From an uncultured Clostridia bacterium (GTDB lineage Bacteria > Bacillota > Clostridia > Christensenellales > Aristaeellaceae): 6,920 nt of DNA. The position numbers were made by a program, and so were the translations under genes. The notes beneath the pieces are model-generated. The model was not told the DNA's origin, searched no databases, and worked only from the letters and a program-made list of their open reading frames with translations. The stretch lies in contig CAKUCE010000166.1 in assembly GCA_934643535.1 (NCBI GenBank), positions 1 through 6,920 of the forward strand, in the 5' to 3' direction. This document shows, one piece after another, positions 6,722-6,920 of the stretch; the first letter of the stretch is position 1; the number at the start of each line of letters is the position of its first letter.

Positions 6722-6750
6722 ATTATAGTCACACACCGCCCAACCTGCAA
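6722..6750 (-). promoter_or_regulatory. Main promoter of the liv operon
   Basis: On the minus strand TTGCAG (6745-6750) lies 17 bp before a perfect TATAAT (6722-6727), giving a start near 6715 and a leader of about 67 nt before the binding-protein ATG. Upstream from 6754 to 6796 the minus strand is rich in A tracts, as in an UP element. A 7-bp inverted repeat (6709-6715 and 6742-6748) spans the promoter from the -35 box to the start point and could be an operator. The boxes are seen directly; activity is inferred. Confidence 0.8.
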
Positions 6751-6753
6751 GCG

Positions 6754-6781
6754 TTTTGTAAGCTCTTTCCTGTTTTTGTAA
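6754..6781 (-). repeat. Direct repeat TTACAAAA upstream of the liv promoter
   Basis: The 8-mer TTACAAAA occurs on the minus strand at 6754-6761 and 6774-6781, with a 20-bp period (about two helical turns). The nearer copy ends just 3 bp upstream of the -35 box. Placement on one face of the DNA suits an activator or an UP element, but A-rich sequence makes chance matches likely. Confidence 0.3.
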
Positions 6782-6825
6782 TGTTTTTTTCAAACCACGG
6801 ACAACATTCCACCATTCCCACCATG

Positions 6826-6920
6826 CAAGGGGCAGTGCCTCTTGACCCCGGACTGCGCGCAGGCAGATTGCTGAAAAGTGGAGCTGCCACTCAATCGTCG
6901 CGGGGACTACTGCCGTAGTC
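6826..6920. repeat. Palindrome-rich intergenic stretch at the right edge
   Basis: This gene-free end has several dyads: a 19-bp near-perfect palindrome CAAGGGGCAGTGCCTCTTG (6826-6844), CTGCGCGCAG (6853-6862), GTGG/CCAC around 6878-6890, and GACTAC/GTAGTC (6905-6910 and 6915-6920), whose stem touches the window end and may extend beyond it. No T run makes any of them a terminator. The density of dyads suggests part of a dispersed intergenic repeat, or the edge of a structured element. No second copy is present in the window, so this is a tentative call. Confidence 0.3.

Noticed and set aside
5335..6918. A 527-codon rightward open frame antisense to the binding-protein gene
   Set aside because: Its translation is rich in His, Gly and Val in the pattern produced by reading GC-rich coding DNA backwards, and it has no recognisable domain. 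The minus strand carries a clear family protein with promoter and ribosome site.

Overview
The window holds one complete leftward (minus-strand) operon for a branched-chain amino acid ABC importer of the Liv type. Genes run from right to left: substrate-binding protein, permeases LivH and LivM, ATPases LivG and LivF, then a membrane glycosyltransferase of the ArnT/PMT type whose start codon overlaps the livF stop. High GC by eye (upper fifties), strong AAGGAGG-type ribosome sites, sigma-70-type promoters and protein wording suggest a fairly GC-rich member of the Clostridia (Bacillota), perhaps a gut or rumen lineage. No marker gene in the window proves this.

Layout. 6649-6920 is non-coding: a palindrome-rich stretch at the right edge (6826-6920), an A-rich upstream region with repeats, a very good promoter (TTGCAG, 17 bp, TATAAT on the minus strand) and a leader of about 67 nt with a 7-bp hairpin. 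5506-6648 encodes the binding protein. 5259-5505 is a 247-nt spacer with three successive hairpins and a weak possible second promoter. 1753-5258 holds livH, livM, livG and livF, tightly packed with a 13-nt gap and two ATGA overlaps. 272-1753 is the glycosyltransferase. An inverted repeat ending in a T run on the minus strand (201-270) starts just after its stop and looks like the operon terminator. 1-200 is AT-rich and holds a second leftward promoter for something beyond the left edge, with a perfect-armed AT-rich palindrome, loosely similar to a CodY box, just upstream.

How it works together. The secreted binding protein captures Leu/Ile/Val or a related amino acid and delivers it to the LivH-LivM channel, which the LivG-LivF ATPase pair drives. 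The spacer hairpins and the weaker livH ribosome site fit a design giving more binding protein than membrane complex. The glycosyltransferase has no known role in amino acid uptake; its coupling to livF is the most unusual point here. Apart from that I see an ordinary transporter operon, with no CRISPR array, defence system, transposase or recognised RNA gene.
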